Of a stretch of 64,000 nucleotides of DNA, positions 49,135-59,837 are shown in pieces. Below the pieces are notes generated by a model. That model saw only the letters and a list, made by a program, of their open reading frames with translations. It had not been told where the DNA came from and searched no databases. Origin of the DNA: Mucilaginibacter sp. (GTDB lineage: Bacteria; Bacteroidota; Bacteroidia; Sphingobacteriales; Sphingobacteriaceae); NCBI GenBank assembly GCA_025352225.1, contig JANXTT010000024.1, positions 1-64,000 on the forward strand, written 5' to 3'. Position 1 is the stretch's first letter. Every line of letters starts with the position of its first letter. The position numbers and the translations under genes were made by a program.

Positions 49135-50322
49135 ATGGCAATTATCCTGTTCGACGATAGCGCACACCAATCGCTGCTGCCCTTAACTTTTACGCGCCCT
49201 GTTGCCGATATGCGCATCGGTATACTAACCATTGCAGAAAAGTGGGCCAAATGTTTAAATCTGCCATTTTCTTTTCACACGCAATCTTATCTGGAGAGTA
49301 AATTTCCGATGCGATTAGAGCCGCGTAACTTGTTTCTTAATGGTTCGGTTTGCCCAGACGAGAACTTGCTGGAAGCTATTTACAAACTACACGCAGGTTC
49401 TGCTTTGATGAAAGATGGACTTTTTATAGCGGTAAAGTTAAATGAATGGGATGCAGCAGATTTTGATGCATCCAATCCGGCAGCGTATGAATCCGTAAAT
49501 TATGCTGGCGAATTTGTTAAGATTAAGCACCCCGAAGATGTTTTTAAGCATAATGCTACGGAGTTGGGTAAAGATTTTAAACTACTTACCCAAGGTCGGT
49601 CCAGCGCGAGTTTAAGCACTACAAATGTTTTTATTGGTGATAATTTTTTTGCCGAAGAAGGAGCCGAAGCGGAGTGTTCAACATTTAACAGCAAAGGCGG
49701 CCCTGTTTACTTAGGTAAAAACTCATCGGTTTGGGAAGGTAGCCATATTCGCGGGGCGTTTTCGTTAGGTGATAATTCGCAGGTAAAAATGGGGGCCAAA
49801 ATTTATGGGGGCACCACCATTGGCCCATTTTGCAGGGTAGGCGGCGAAGTTAGCAATGCAGTAATATGGGGTTATTCATCTAAGGGACACGAGGGATTTT
49901 TGGGCAACTCGGTGCTGGGAGAGTGGTGCAATATAGGTGCCGACTCTAATAATTCCAACCTGAAAAACAACTACGACGAAGTAAAACTATGGGATTACAC
50001 AACCCAGAGTTTCCGTAAAACCGGACTTCAATTTTGTGGGCTCATCATGGGCGACCATGCTAAATGTGGTATCAATACCATGTTTAACACAGGTACGGTA
50101 GTGGGTGTTAGCGCCAATGTTTTTGGTGCGGGTTATCCGCGTAATTTTATTCCAGATTTTGCCTGGGGTGGTGCGCATGGATTTGATGTATATAGCCTCA
50201 ACAAAATGTTTGATACGGCTAAAAAAGTTTATGAACGCCGCGATGGGCGTGCTTTTGATGAAACTGAGCAAAATATACTGGAAAAGGTATTTGAACTAAC
50301 AGAAACATATAGAAAATTTTAA
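49135..50322 (+). CDS. GlmU-like putative sugar nucleotidyltransferase with left-handed beta-helix
   Basis: FDDSAHQSLLPLTFTRPVADMRIGILTIAEKW; hexapeptide repeats. Confidence 0.88.
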   Translation: MAIILFDDSAHQSLLPLTFTRPVADMRIGILTIAEKWAKCLNLPFSFHTQSYLESKFPMRLEPRNLFLNGSVCPDENLLEAIYKLHAGSALMKDGLFIAVKLNEWDAADFDASNPAAYESVNYAGEFVKIKHPEDVFKHNATELGKDFKLLTQGRSSASLSTTNVFIGDNFFAEEGAEAECSTFNSKGGPVYLGKNSSVWEGSHIRGAFSLGDNSQVKMGAKIYGGTTIGPFCRVGGEVSNAVIWGYSSKGHEGFLGNSVLGEWCNIGADSNNSNLKNNYDEVKLWDYTTQSFRKTGLQFCGLIMGDHAKCGINTMFNTGTVVGVSANVFGAGYPRNFIPDFAWGGAHGFDVYSLNKMFDTAKKVYERRDGRAFDETEQNILEKVFELTETYRKF

Positions 50323-50343
50323 CTATCACAATAAATAAGTAAA

Positions 50344-51108
50344 ATGAGAAAAAAAATAGTTGCCGGCAACTGGAAAATGAATTTGGACTATACTGATGGG
50401 CTGAGCCTGTTTTCGGAAGTTATCAATATGGTGAAGGACGAAGTAACCGGAGATCAGCAGGCTGTAGTATGTAGCCCGTTTATACATCTGCACAGCCTTG
50501 CACAAATGGCTAAAGGGTACCATAAAGTGGCTGTAGGAGCCCAGAATGCACACCAGGCCGAGTCTGGTGCGTACACAGGTGAAATATCCACCAAGATGAT
50601 TGCTTCGGTAGGTGCACAATATGTAATACTGGGCCACTCGGAACGCCGCCAGTACTTTGGCGAAACCAATGAGCTATTAGCTAAAAAAACTGATATGGCT
50701 TTAAAAAATCAGTTAAAACCAATCTTCTGCATTGGCGAAACATTAGAAGAACGCCAGGCCGAAAAACATTTCGACGTGATTAAACAACAATTGGTTGAAG
50801 GTGTTTTCCATCTGGAAGCTGTGGATTTTGATAAGCTGGTATTAGCTTACGAACCTGTTTGGGCGATTGGTACAGGCGTAACTGCAAGTGCGGAGCAAGC
50901 GCAGGAGATTCATGCCTTTATTCGTAAAGAAATTGCTGAAAAATACGATCAAACTGTTGCCGATGGCATTACCATTTTATATGGTGGGAGTTGCAATCCT
51001 AAAAATGCTGCCGAACTTTTTGCCAAAGAAGATATTGACGGTGGACTGATAGGTGGAGCATCCCTAAAATCTCGTGATTTTGTAGATATATTGAAGACTT
51101 TTAATTGA
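50344..51108 (+). CDS. tpiA: Triosephosphate isomerase
   Basis: VAGNWKMN, LGHSERR, AYEPVWAIGTG, YGGSCNPKNA. Confidence 0.98.
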   Translation: MRKKIVAGNWKMNLDYTDGLSLFSEVINMVKDEVTGDQQAVVCSPFIHLHSLAQMAKGYHKVAVGAQNAHQAESGAYTGEISTKMIASVGAQYVILGHSERRQYFGETNELLAKKTDMALKNQLKPIFCIGETLEERQAEKHFDVIKQQLVEGVFHLEAVDFDKLVLAYEPVWAIGTGVTASAEQAQEIHAFIRKEIAEKYDQTVADGITILYGGSCNPKNAAELFAKEDIDGGLIGGASLKSRDFVDILKTFN

Positions 51109-51236
51109 TTTTAATATCAGATACTTAGTATCAAGATATGGTCTGTGATGTTTTATAGCTGACTTTGTTGTTGCGGCCTGGTTGTATATTTTTATATGTT
51201 ACTGATCATGCTTAATGTAAATCTCAATACTAAAAA

Positions 51237-52073
51237 ATGAATTATTACGAACTTCTTTTCACCACAGTTACTACCGAAGATTACCAGCAGGATTTGCTGA
51301 TAAATGCCCTGGCAGAATTTGGTTTTGACACTTTTGAAGAAATAGATTTGGGGTTTAAGGCGTATATCCCGACAGATAATTTTAAACGAGTGGATTTGGA
51401 CGAGGCTTTAAAATCTTACCACGAGATGTTTACGTTTTCGTATGATATTACGCTTATTCCACAAAAGAACTGGAACGAGGTATGGGAGAGTAATTTTGAG
51501 CCTATACAGATAGGCGATCAAATCAACGTAAGGGCTACCTTCCATCCCGCTAAACCCGAATTTGCTTACGAGATAGTGATTGACCCTAAAATGGCCTTCG
51601 GAACCGGGCATCACGAAACAACCTCCATGATGATGGCCCATATGTTGGAAGCCGATTTTAAAGGCAAAAAGGTATTGGATATGGGTTGTGGTACTGGTAT
51701 TTTAGCTATACTGGCATCAAAAATGGGCGCGTCAGAACTTGTGGCTATTGATTATGACGAGGTATGTTACGATAGCACTATCGAAAACGCTGCCTTAAAC
51801 ACCGTAAATAACATTAAAGCCATCTGCGGATCAAAAGAGGCAATACCAGATGAGCAATATGACATTATACTGGCTAATATTAACCGTAATATATTAATAG
51901 ATCAGATGGGGCATTACTCACAAGTCTTAAAATCCGCCGGTGAAATATACTTCAGCGGCTTTTATGAATCTCCAGATCTGGAAATTATTATACACGAGGC
52001 CGGTAAGCACGGTCTAAAATATATCGCCCATAAAAAAACTAAAGATTGGGTTGCCGCTAAGTTTGTAAATTAG
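51237..52073 (+). CDS. prmA: Ribosomal protein L11 methyltransferase
   Basis: MAFGTGHHETTSMM, VLDMGCGTGILAILASKMGA, NINRNIL. Confidence 0.95.
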   Translation: MNYYELLFTTVTTEDYQQDLLINALAEFGFDTFEEIDLGFKAYIPTDNFKRVDLDEALKSYHEMFTFSYDITLIPQKNWNEVWESNFEPIQIGDQINVRATFHPAKPEFAYEIVIDPKMAFGTGHHETTSMMMAHMLEADFKGKKVLDMGCGTGILAILASKMGASELVAIDYDEVCYDSTIENAALNTVNNIKAICGSKEAIPDEQYDIILANINRNILIDQMGHYSQVLKSAGEIYFSGFYESPDLEIIIHEAGKHGLKYIAHKKTKDWVAAKFVN

Positions 52074-52316
52074 TTCTGAGCCGGCAATCCCATCCTTGTT
52101 TTATTGCGAAGAAGCAATACCCATTTAGTTTCACTTGCAAAACCACGTAAAACTAAATGGGGTATTGATTAGTATTTCACAAAACGTGATATTCTTTACT
52201 TTCAATACATGTTTACACACATAATCTTTTTTAAATTAATAGTCACACTATTGTTATATTGTTACAACTTTTTTGTTTATTTGTAGTGATTATTTCCTAA
52301 CAAGTAATTAATTTAA

Positions 52317-53702
52317 ATGAGGGTACATTTTATAGCTATTGGGGGCAGTGCTATGCATAATTTGGCTATCGCTTTACATAAAAAGGGATGCACTGTTAGT
52401 GGGTCAGACGATGTTTTGTTTGAGCCTTCGGTTTCCCGGTTAGCTAAACATGGCATTTTACCTGCCGAAAATGGCTGGTACCCAGAAAAAATCACCACAG
52501 ATATTGATGCTATTATATTAGGGATGCATGCCCGTATTGATAACCCTGAACTAATAAAGGCGCAGCAAATGGGTCTTAAAATATATTCGTATCCCGAATA
52601 TATTTACGAACAATCAAAAGATAAAATACGTGTTGTAATAGGGGGAAGTCACGGTAAAACTACCATTACCTCTATGATATTACACGTGCTCCAAGCTGCA
52701 GGAATGGATTTTGATTACCTGGTTGGCGCGCAGTTGGCTGGTTTTGATACGATGGTTAAACTCACACAGAAGGCTCCGATAATTGTTATAGAGGGCGACG
52801 AGTACCTGGCATCACCGATTGACAGGCGGCCAAAGTTTCATTTATATAAAGCCAATATTGCTGTATTGAGCGGTATTGCGTGGGATCATATTAACGTTTT
52901 CCCAACATTTGAGGGTTATACCGAGCAATTTAGTATTTTTTTGAGAACTATAGAGTCCGGCGGTTCACTTGCATATTGTGGTACAGATGATGTGCTAAAC
53001 ACAGTAGTAGCAAAAGATATTTCAAATATTGAAAAAACGCCCTACTATTTACCAGAACACCAAATTAGCGATGGCATAACCAGTTTGGTATATAATTCAA
53101 AAAAATACCCTTTACAGGTATTTGGAGATCATAACTTGCTTAATATAGAAGCGGCCCGTTTAACATGCACGAAATTGGGAGTTGATAACGAAAAAATTTA
53201 TCATTATATTCAAACATTTAAAGGTGCGGCGCGCCGTTTAGAAATATTGCTTGAAACAGCGATGGGTAACATTTATAAAGATTTTGCACATTCGCCATCC
53301 AAGCTAATAGCAACAGTACATGCGGTAAAAACACAATTTCCTGAAAGAAAGCTTGTTGCATTAATAGAATTGCATACCTTTAGCAGTCTGAATGAAAATT
53401 TTTTAAGTGAATATGCCGGTAGTATGGACGAAGCCGATGAGGCCATTGTTTTTATTGATGAGAAAACATTTCAACAAAAACAAATAGCACCGTACGAAGA
53501 AGAAACTGTTAAAAAGGCCTTTTTAAAGAATGATTTAATCTTTTTTAATCAGCCGGAGTCAATGGTCAGCTACATAGAAAATATAACGTTGGATAATATA
53601 AATATACTTTTGATGAGCTCCGGTAATTTTGGCGGCGTCGACTTAAGTAAGTTAACAGAAAAATTATTATTAAAAATTAATAAAATTGATATTGTAAATT
53701 AA
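52317..53702 (+). CDS. Mur ligase family protein (Mpl/MurC-like)
   Basis: FIAIGGSAMHNLAIALHKKGCTVSGSDD, GGSHGKTTITSMI, EGDEYLAS, DFAHSPSKLIAT. Confidence 0.92.
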   Translation: MRVHFIAIGGSAMHNLAIALHKKGCTVSGSDDVLFEPSVSRLAKHGILPAENGWYPEKITTDIDAIILGMHARIDNPELIKAQQMGLKIYSYPEYIYEQSKDKIRVVIGGSHGKTTITSMILHVLQAAGMDFDYLVGAQLAGFDTMVKLTQKAPIIVIEGDEYLASPIDRRPKFHLYKANIAVLSGIAWDHINVFPTFEGYTEQFSIFLRTIESGGSLAYCGTDDVLNTVVAKDISNIEKTPYYLPEHQISDGITSLVYNSKKYPLQVFGDHNLLNIEAARLTCTKLGVDNEKIYHYIQTFKGAARRLEILLETAMGNIYKDFAHSPSKLIATVHAVKTQFPERKLVALIELHTFSSLNENFLSEYAGSMDEADEAIVFIDEKTFQQKQIAPYEEETVKKAFLKNDLIFFNQPESMVSYIENITLDNINILLMSSGNFGGVDLSKLTEKLLLKINKIDIVN

Positions 53703-53759
53703 AAAATTATCGTAACTTTATAATATTAAAATCAAAACCTAATCCTTAATTAATATTAC

Positions 53760-54101
53760 ATGAAAACTCTGGGAAAAAAAATCAGATTATTACGCCACCA
53801 AAGAGGCTGGAGCCAGGAAGACGTTGCCAAACGTTTAGATATTTCTATTCCTGCATTTTCTAAAATTGAAACCGGTATTACTGATATTAACTTGTCTAGA
53901 TTGGAGCAAATTTCGATTTTATTTGACATGACAGTTGTACAGTTGTTAACGTTTAATGATTCTGAACAAGAACAAAAATACAACTCAGAACTTGACAATG
54001 TGAGCAAAAAATTAAACGATCGCGAAAGCGAAGTGATTGATCTTCAAAAGAAAGTAATAGAACTTTACGAAGAGCTACGTGTTAACAAAGCCATAGCATA
54101 A
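53760..54101 (+). CDS. XRE-family helix-turn-helix regulator with C-terminal coiled coil
   Basis: GKKIRLLRHQRGWSQEDVAKRLDISIPAFSKIETG. Confidence 0.9.
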   Translation: MKTLGKKIRLLRHQRGWSQEDVAKRLDISIPAFSKIETGITDINLSRLEQISILFDMTVVQLLTFNDSEQEQKYNSELDNVSKKLNDRESEVIDLQKKVIELYEELRVNKAIA

Positions 54102-54104
54102 TTT

Positions 54105-54126
54105 AAACCCGGTTCATTCCGGGTTT
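54105..54126 (+). terminator. Hairpin directly downstream of the XRE gene
   Basis: AAACCCGG/CCGGGTTT. Confidence 0.6.
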
Positions 54127-54144
54127 AATACTACCTTCATTTGT

Positions 54145-54168
54145 ACCGAAACTCTTCGGTCTTTTTTT
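54145..54168 (+). terminator. Second hairpin with T-tract downstream of the XRE gene
   Basis: ACCGAA-ACTC-TTCGGT followed by CTTTTTTT. Confidence 0.8.
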
Positions 54169-54597
54169 CTGTACAATTAATTTCTTCCTATAAATTTAAG
54201 AATACACTTAGGATAACTATTCCAGGTTATTTCATGGCCGATGCCTCAGCTATACTTATAGCTCATTTCTCTATAAAAACTCCTTTGGTAAATCGTAAAT
54301 AAAAACAATTTATAATATACAATTGTACATCATCGGGTAATTGGTAACATAAATATTACATTTCAGGATAGTTCAGGATAGTTATAATAAAATCAATATA
54401 TAAGTTTACACAGCCAATTATAAGTAAAATACTTATCAAAATAGCCGTTGATTTTGCTTTGATACGTTTTTAATATTTATACCGTGTTGTTTTAATTCCA
54501 ATTATTTAAACATCATTATTTAAATGTTTTTTAATAGCTGTATATGCTAAAGCTACATTAATGCCTATTTAATATTCTAAAAACAAGTAAACCTATT

Positions 54598-56133
54598 ATG
54601 AAAATCACAAATCTGTTAAAACTGATGCTTACGGGTATCCTTATGCTACAATTATCATTGATAGCATCAGCTAGTTCATTGCCAAAAGAAATTAATATCA
54701 ATCAGGCTACCAAAAGTTTGATAGCACCCAAAGCCAGCCATTATCAATGGTATCTGGATGGGAAGCTTTTAGTTGCAGAAAATACGCAACAGCTTCATAT
54801 AAATAAGGCCGGCATTTATGCTGTTGCCTTAACAAGTAAAACCGGGGTAACAACATTTAAAAAGGTTGATGTGGCAATTAATGCAGCGGGTGTTATTTAT
54901 AAAATTTATTTGATAGGCGATAGTACCGTATCAACTTATACAGCAGGCTATTATCCACGAAGAGGATGGGGACAGGAATTACCTTTCTTTTTTGATAGCA
55001 GCGTACAAATTATTGATGATGCCGCGGCGGGTACCAGCTCAAAAAGCTTTTACAATTTTCAGTGGGCACCCATTCGTAATGTTTTAAAGCCGGGAGATTA
55101 TGTTTTTATACAATTTGGTATCAATGATGGTGCTAAGGATACAGCCCGCCATACTGTTGACACAGGTAGTTTTAAAACTTATCTTACCAAATTTGTAAAC
55201 GAAACAAAAGCAAAAGGTGCCCATCCTGTTATTGTGGCTACTTTAGTGAGAAACTCCTGGACCTCAACCGGCACTGTTTACCCAGCCTATCATGGGTATC
55301 CGGTAGCTGCCCGTGAACTAGCTGCTGCCATACATGTACCATTAATTGATCTGGATAAAAAATCAACTGCGCTTTTAGAAAGTGTTGGGCAAACCTATAG
55401 TACTAATTTCTTTTATAATAATTACGTTGCAGGCGATTGGCCAAATTACCCCAATGGCAACAAAGATGATGTGCATTTGCAGGAAATGGGTGCGATAGCT
55501 ATGGCTAGTTTAGTTGCACAAGGTATTTCTGAATTAAGTGGTGATGCTAATGTATCCAAACTGATTCCGTTTTTACAACATGATCATAGAATTACCGTTA
55601 CCAATAACCCAGCAAATGGGGGGTTAACTACTATAACCAATCTTTATCCCCCGGGTGCAACCATAACGCTTAAAACAATCCCTAACAGTGGTTTTGCGTT
55701 AACTAAATGGGCCCGTGCTGATGGAACCACTGCCAGTACCAGCCATCATTTTTCTTTTACTATGGGCAATGTGAGTGAATCTTTTACTGCTGATTTTAAA
55801 TCGGGAGCTGCTGTAGCTTTGTCGGCTTATAATGCGGCCGATTCTGTTAATGTTTTAAAAACTATTGCATTAGGCAATAATAGCGATTCTGCCTTAGGAG
55901 CTGTATCGGGTTGTTATCCTAACCCTTTTGTTAATAATTTCACAATTAAAACAAGTGGTGCTTTTAGTTATACGATTAGAAACCTTGACGGGCAAATAGA
56001 GGAAAAAGGAACAGCTACAGATTACATCACTGTAGGTAATAACTTAAAACTCCCTGGCCTTTATATTGTATCTATTACCAAATCCAACTCATCAATCCCT
56101 CAGAACTTTAAAGTATTGAAACAATTACAGTAG
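54598..56133 (+). CDS. Secreted SGNH/GDSL hydrolase (rhamnogalacturonan acetylesterase-like) with InlB-like repeat and T9SS type-A C-terminal domain
   Basis: Signal peptide; YLIGDSTVSTY; FIQFGINDGAKD; DDVHLQEMGA; ITVTNNPANGGLTTI...; CYPNPFVNNFTIKT...GLYIVSITKSNSSIPQNFKVLKQ. Confidence 0.9.
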   Translation: MKITNLLKLMLTGILMLQLSLIASASSLPKEININQATKSLIAPKASHYQWYLDGKLLVAENTQQLHINKAGIYAVALTSKTGVTTFKKVDVAINAAGVIYKIYLIGDSTVSTYTAGYYPRRGWGQELPFFFDSSVQIIDDAAAGTSSKSFYNFQWAPIRNVLKPGDYVFIQFGINDGAKDTARHTVDTGSFKTYLTKFVNETKAKGAHPVIVATLVRNSWTSTGTVYPAYHGYPVAARELAAAIHVPLIDLDKKSTALLESVGQTYSTNFFYNNYVAGDWPNYPNGNKDDVHLQEMGAIAMASLVAQGISELSGDANVSKLIPFLQHDHRITVTNNPANGGLTTITNLYPPGATITLKTIPNSGFALTKWARADGTTASTSHHFSFTMGNVSESFTADFKSGAAVALSAYNAADSVNVLKTIALGNNSDSALGAVSGCYPNPFVNNFTIKTSGAFSYTIRNLDGQIEEKGTATDYITVGNNLKLPGLYIVSITKSNSSIPQNFKVLKQLQ

Positions 56134-56140
56134 TTATGTA

Positions 56141-56177
56141 AAAAGCTTATGCACCCGATGAGGGTGCATAAGCTTTT
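56141..56177 (+). terminator. Perfect 16-bp stem hairpin downstream of the SGNH hydrolase
   Basis: AAAAGCTTATGCACCC-GATGA-GGGTGCATAAGCTTTT. Confidence 0.85.
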
Positions 56178-56249
56178 ACTTATTCCCCTTATAGCAAAAA
56201 AATAAATATTTTTTGCTACCTGTAACTCAATTGTATGTATATTGTCTAA

Positions 56250-57509
56250 TTGAGTAATATGATATTTTTAAAGCTCTTCCGCGAAAGTTTTATATTTGCT
56301 TTTGATGCGCTCAGGCAAAATAAGTTACGTACCGTACTCTCTTTATTGGGCATAACAATAGGTATTTTTACCATAATAGCTGTTTTTTCTCTGGTTGACA
56401 CCTTCCGGGACAACTTGCAAAAAAGCGTTAATAAATTAGGCAACAATACTATTTTTATACAAAAATGGCCATGGGCATTTGATAATGATTATCCCTGGTG
56501 GAAATATGTGCAAAGGCCAAATCCAAACCTGCATGATTATGAGGAACTAAAAAAACGTGTGCAAACAGCTCAAGGAATAAACTATGAAATATGGCTCAGC
56601 AGGCGCACCATAAAATATAAAAGCAGCGTGGTAGAAAATGTGCAGGTAAGCGCGGTTTCTGACGGGTACGATAAAATCTGGACGCTCAATTTTCAGGATG
56701 GGCGCTATTTTACAGATCTGGAATCAAGAACAGGGTCTGCTATAGCTATGGTTGGATATGATGTAGCCGAGGGCTTGTTTAACGATGTAGGTATAGCCAA
56801 TGGTAAAAAGATAAAAGTTTTAGGACACGATGTAACCATTGTTGGCGTTTTTACCAAAGATGGGGATGACTTGCTGGGGATATCTAAAGATAAATCTATT
56901 GTAATTCCGCTTAATTTTGCGCGCAATATAGTTGATGTGCAAAGTCAGAACTATGGCCCACAAGTGGTTGTGAAAGGCAAAAATGGGATTACAGAAGCCG
57001 AGGTAGAAAGCGAATTGGAAGGCGTAATGCGTTCTATAAGGAGGCAATCGCCTGCTGCGGATGATAATTTCTCCTTAAATAAAACTACCCTGATATCAAA
57101 TCAGCTGGATAGTGTTTTTGAAAAAATAAATGTTGTTGGGTGGGTAATTGGTATTTTTTCAATTTTGGTAGGAGGGTTTGGAATAGCCAATATTATGTTT
57201 GTTTCTGTAAAAGAGCGAACTAATATCATAGGCATCCAAAAATCGTTAGGCGCAAAAGGTTACTTCATCATGTTACAGTTTTTGATTGAAGCGATTTTAT
57301 TATGCATAATTGGCGGAGCCATTGGGATACTATTAGTATACCTGTTCACATTTGCAATAAAGGGTGTTTTTGATGTGCAAGTAGTAATTTATTTAAAAAA
57401 CATATTTCTCGCTTTAAATATATCTGTTTCTATCGGTGTAATCTCGGGCATAGTACCCGCATACTTTGCATCAATCCTTGATCCGGTTGAAGCGATAAGG
57501 ACTAATTAA
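56250..57509 (+). CDS. ABC transporter permease (MacB/FtsX-like)
   Basis: ALRQNKLRTVLSLLGITIGIFTIIAVFS, SVKERTNIIGIQKSLGAKG, GIVPAYFASILDPVEAIR. Confidence 0.93.
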   Translation: MSNMIFLKLFRESFIFAFDALRQNKLRTVLSLLGITIGIFTIIAVFSLVDTFRDNLQKSVNKLGNNTIFIQKWPWAFDNDYPWWKYVQRPNPNLHDYEELKKRVQTAQGINYEIWLSRRTIKYKSSVVENVQVSAVSDGYDKIWTLNFQDGRYFTDLESRTGSAIAMVGYDVAEGLFNDVGIANGKKIKVLGHDVTIVGVFTKDGDDLLGISKDKSIVIPLNFARNIVDVQSQNYGPQVVVKGKNGITEAEVESELEGVMRSIRRQSPAADDNFSLNKTTLISNQLDSVFEKINVVGWVIGIFSILVGGFGIANIMFVSVKERTNIIGIQKSLGAKGYFIMLQFLIEAILLCIIGGAIGILLVYLFTFAIKGVFDVQVVIYLKNIFLALNISVSIGVISGIVPAYFASILDPVEAIRTN

Positions 57510-57547
57510 TTACTCAGTTATTGGTTATTAATAACTGAGTAATTAAA
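57507..57547. terminator. Perfect 17-bp inverted repeat starting at the permease stop codon
   Basis: TTAATTACTCAGTTATT-GGTTATT-AATAACTGAGTAATTAA between convergent genes. Confidence 0.75.
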
Positions 57548-57579
57548 TTGAATGATGACAATTATAACTACATTAATAA

Positions 57580-59736
57580 TTACAGCACCTTTATCCTAAT
57601 CCCGGCATTAATTACTACACCATCAAGTGGGGCGTAAATATCCCTGAAATGTGGGTTAGTAATTGTGCCTGTATATATGCTATCCCAACGGGTTTGGCGT
57701 CTGTCGGTTAAATCCTCGGCATTAATATAAATGTCAACTCGTTTCCACATTTTTTGTACAAGTAATCCAAACGTAATGTATCCCTTGCCCGTAGCTCCAT
57801 CACTTAGCAATTGCCTACCCGTATAAAAGCTCTCTGCACCAAACCTAAAGCTGTTCTCTATCTCATAAGTAGCATCAAAGCTTAACCTGTTTTTAGGTGT
57901 AAGTGGCTGAGTACCTATTTGGCCGTTATAGTGTTGTTTAGTATCAGTGTAGGTGTAACCCAGGTAAAAAGCTAATTCGTCAATCGTTAATTTAATATTG
58001 GTTTCGGCTCCCTGAGTGGTAATATGCCCAGGAGCGTTAATAAAGCTATTGTTTTGGAGTATAAGCGGCTGGTTTACGTAAGTATAAAAAAACAACTGAT
58101 TCATATTAATAAAGGCATCTCCGATAGGGCTACGATAATTGATATCACCATTGCCACCATAAGACTGTTCAGCCTTGGTGCTATTAATATTTAAGGGTTG
58201 TATGTTTTGATATCCATCCTGCTCGGCTTCATCGTTAAATAAGGTTGGCATTTTATAACCTAATCCGCCACCTATTCGGCTGGTAAAATTTTTGCTCAGT
58301 TTAAATAAAGCATTTATACGTGGCAATATAAAAACGCCAGTATTACTAGCAGTAGGTGTGTTATAATCTACACGGATACCACTTTCTAACGAAAACCAAT
58401 TGGTAGCCTTATAGTTATTTTGTGCAAATAGGCCCATTGTAGTTAAATTATAGTTTAAACGGTGCTGTTCGTCGTTAAAGTTATCTGTCCAAAGGTTAGC
58501 TCCTGCAACCCAACTCGCACGTTCACCGTTATGGACATAATTCATTTCGCTGAAAGATGATAGTTGCTTTCCTGAAAAGTTAAAGCCCGGTTGCGATAAC
58601 TCGCGATCAAAATATCCAATTGTATTTTTAAAGTTAACACGGCTTTCTTCGTCAATTTTATGGGTGTAAGCTAATTGTGTTGATGCCCTGAAGGTTTTAT
58701 TACGTTCAAAATATTGATGTACATTGTTGGCACGGCCGCCCAGTACTTGAAGATCGCCACCGTAACGGTTCTCATAAGTAGTATTCACACCAAACCAGCC
58801 CGAATTTTTATCATCTATATAAACAAACACTTTCGGGTTCAAACTGAAACGATTAGTTTGTGGTATGGCTGTTAAGCCCGTGGTTGACGGATCGTAAGCG
58901 CCGTTATAATTGTATGCGCCATAAAACGTTGTGCCAATATGCTTCCACTTTTGCGAATAAAAAACACTTGCATCCGCCCCATTTGCAGTAGTTCCATTTA
59001 GTAATACCGTAAGTTCTGGTTTTTTATTAGGGGTTTTGCTGATGAGGTTAACCAGGCCAGCAATGGCCCCACCGCCATATAGTGTTGATGCTGACCCCTT
59101 AATATATTCTACCTGTTTCAGATCGAGTGGGCTGATCTGCATAATACTTAATCCGCCCGAAAAACCTTGATATAATGGCATGCCATCTTTTAGCAGTTGG
59201 GTATAGCGGCTATCTAACCCTTGGATGCGTACATTAGCAGTACCGCTAACAGCCGAAGTTTGCTGTGTGCTAATACCAGTACTTTCAGCTAATAACATCT
59301 TAATATCACCGGGGCGCATTGTGCTTTTTTCGTCCAGTTCTTCGAGCGGAAGGGCCTCAATGCGGGTAGGTATATCGCGCAGATCTTGGTTAGTGCGGGT
59401 GGTTTGTATAGTAACTTCGGCCAAAGTACCCTCCTGGGGATCTAGTTTAAACTCCAAGATCTGATGAATATCCTTTAATGGGAAATTAAATACCTTTTCC
59501 AAGCGGATAAAACCGATATAAGTAACCTCTAATTCAAATTTCCCGTTAGGAATGTTACTGATGGTTACCATACCTAAAGTATCTGACGAAGTTGTCAACT
59601 TTAGATCTGGTATGGTGACAGTTGCGCCTTTAAGTAGCTCATTGGTTTTGTTATTACGGATAATTGCTTTAAAAGTATTTTGAGCTATTACTGTTTGCGA
59701 CAGCAGTATAATTGCAATAATAATTAGTTTTTTCAT
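57580..59736 (-). CDS. TonB-dependent receptor with N-terminal carboxypeptidase-regulatory-like domain
   Basis: FKAIIRNNKTNELLKGATVTIPDLKLTTSSDTLGMVTI; VEYIKGSASTLYGGGAIAGLVNLISKTP; ATG 59736 preferred. Confidence 0.93.
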   Translation of the reverse strand: MKKLIIIAIILLSQTVIAQNTFKAIIRNNKTNELLKGATVTIPDLKLTTSSDTLGMVTISNIPNGKFELEVTYIGFIRLEKVFNFPLKDIHQILEFKLDPQEGTLAEVTIQTTRTNQDLRDIPTRIEALPLEELDEKSTMRPGDIKMLLAESTGISTQQTSAVSGTANVRIQGLDSRYTQLLKDGMPLYQGFSGGLSIMQISPLDLKQVEYIKGSASTLYGGGAIAGLVNLISKTPNKKPELTVLLNGTTANGADASVFYSQKWKHIGTTFYGAYNYNGAYDPSTTGLTAIPQTNRFSLNPKVFVYIDDKNSGWFGVNTTYENRYGGDLQVLGGRANNVHQYFERNKTFRASTQLAYTHKIDEESRVNFKNTIGYFDRELSQPGFNFSGKQLSSFSEMNYVHNGERASWVAGANLWTDNFNDEQHRLNYNLTTMGLFAQNNYKATNWFSLESGIRVDYNTPTASNTGVFILPRINALFKLSKNFTSRIGGGLGYKMPTLFNDEAEQDGYQNIQPLNINSTKAEQSYGGNGDINYRSPIGDAFINMNQLFFYTYVNQPLILQNNSFINAPGHITTQGAETNIKLTIDELAFYLGYTYTDTKQHYNGQIGTQPLTPKNRLSFDATYEIENSFRFGAESFYTGRQLLSDGATGKGYITFGLLVQKMWKRVDIYINAEDLTDRRQTRWDSIYTGTITNPHFRDIYAPLDGVVINAGIRIKVL

Positions 59737-59837
59737 GTCTATAATAGGATGCACCATTGTTTTGTGTGGATTGAACCATATCAAAATGATGGGTTGTGTT
59801 TAACCTGTAAGAATTATTTAATAAAGTAAGTAAGAGC

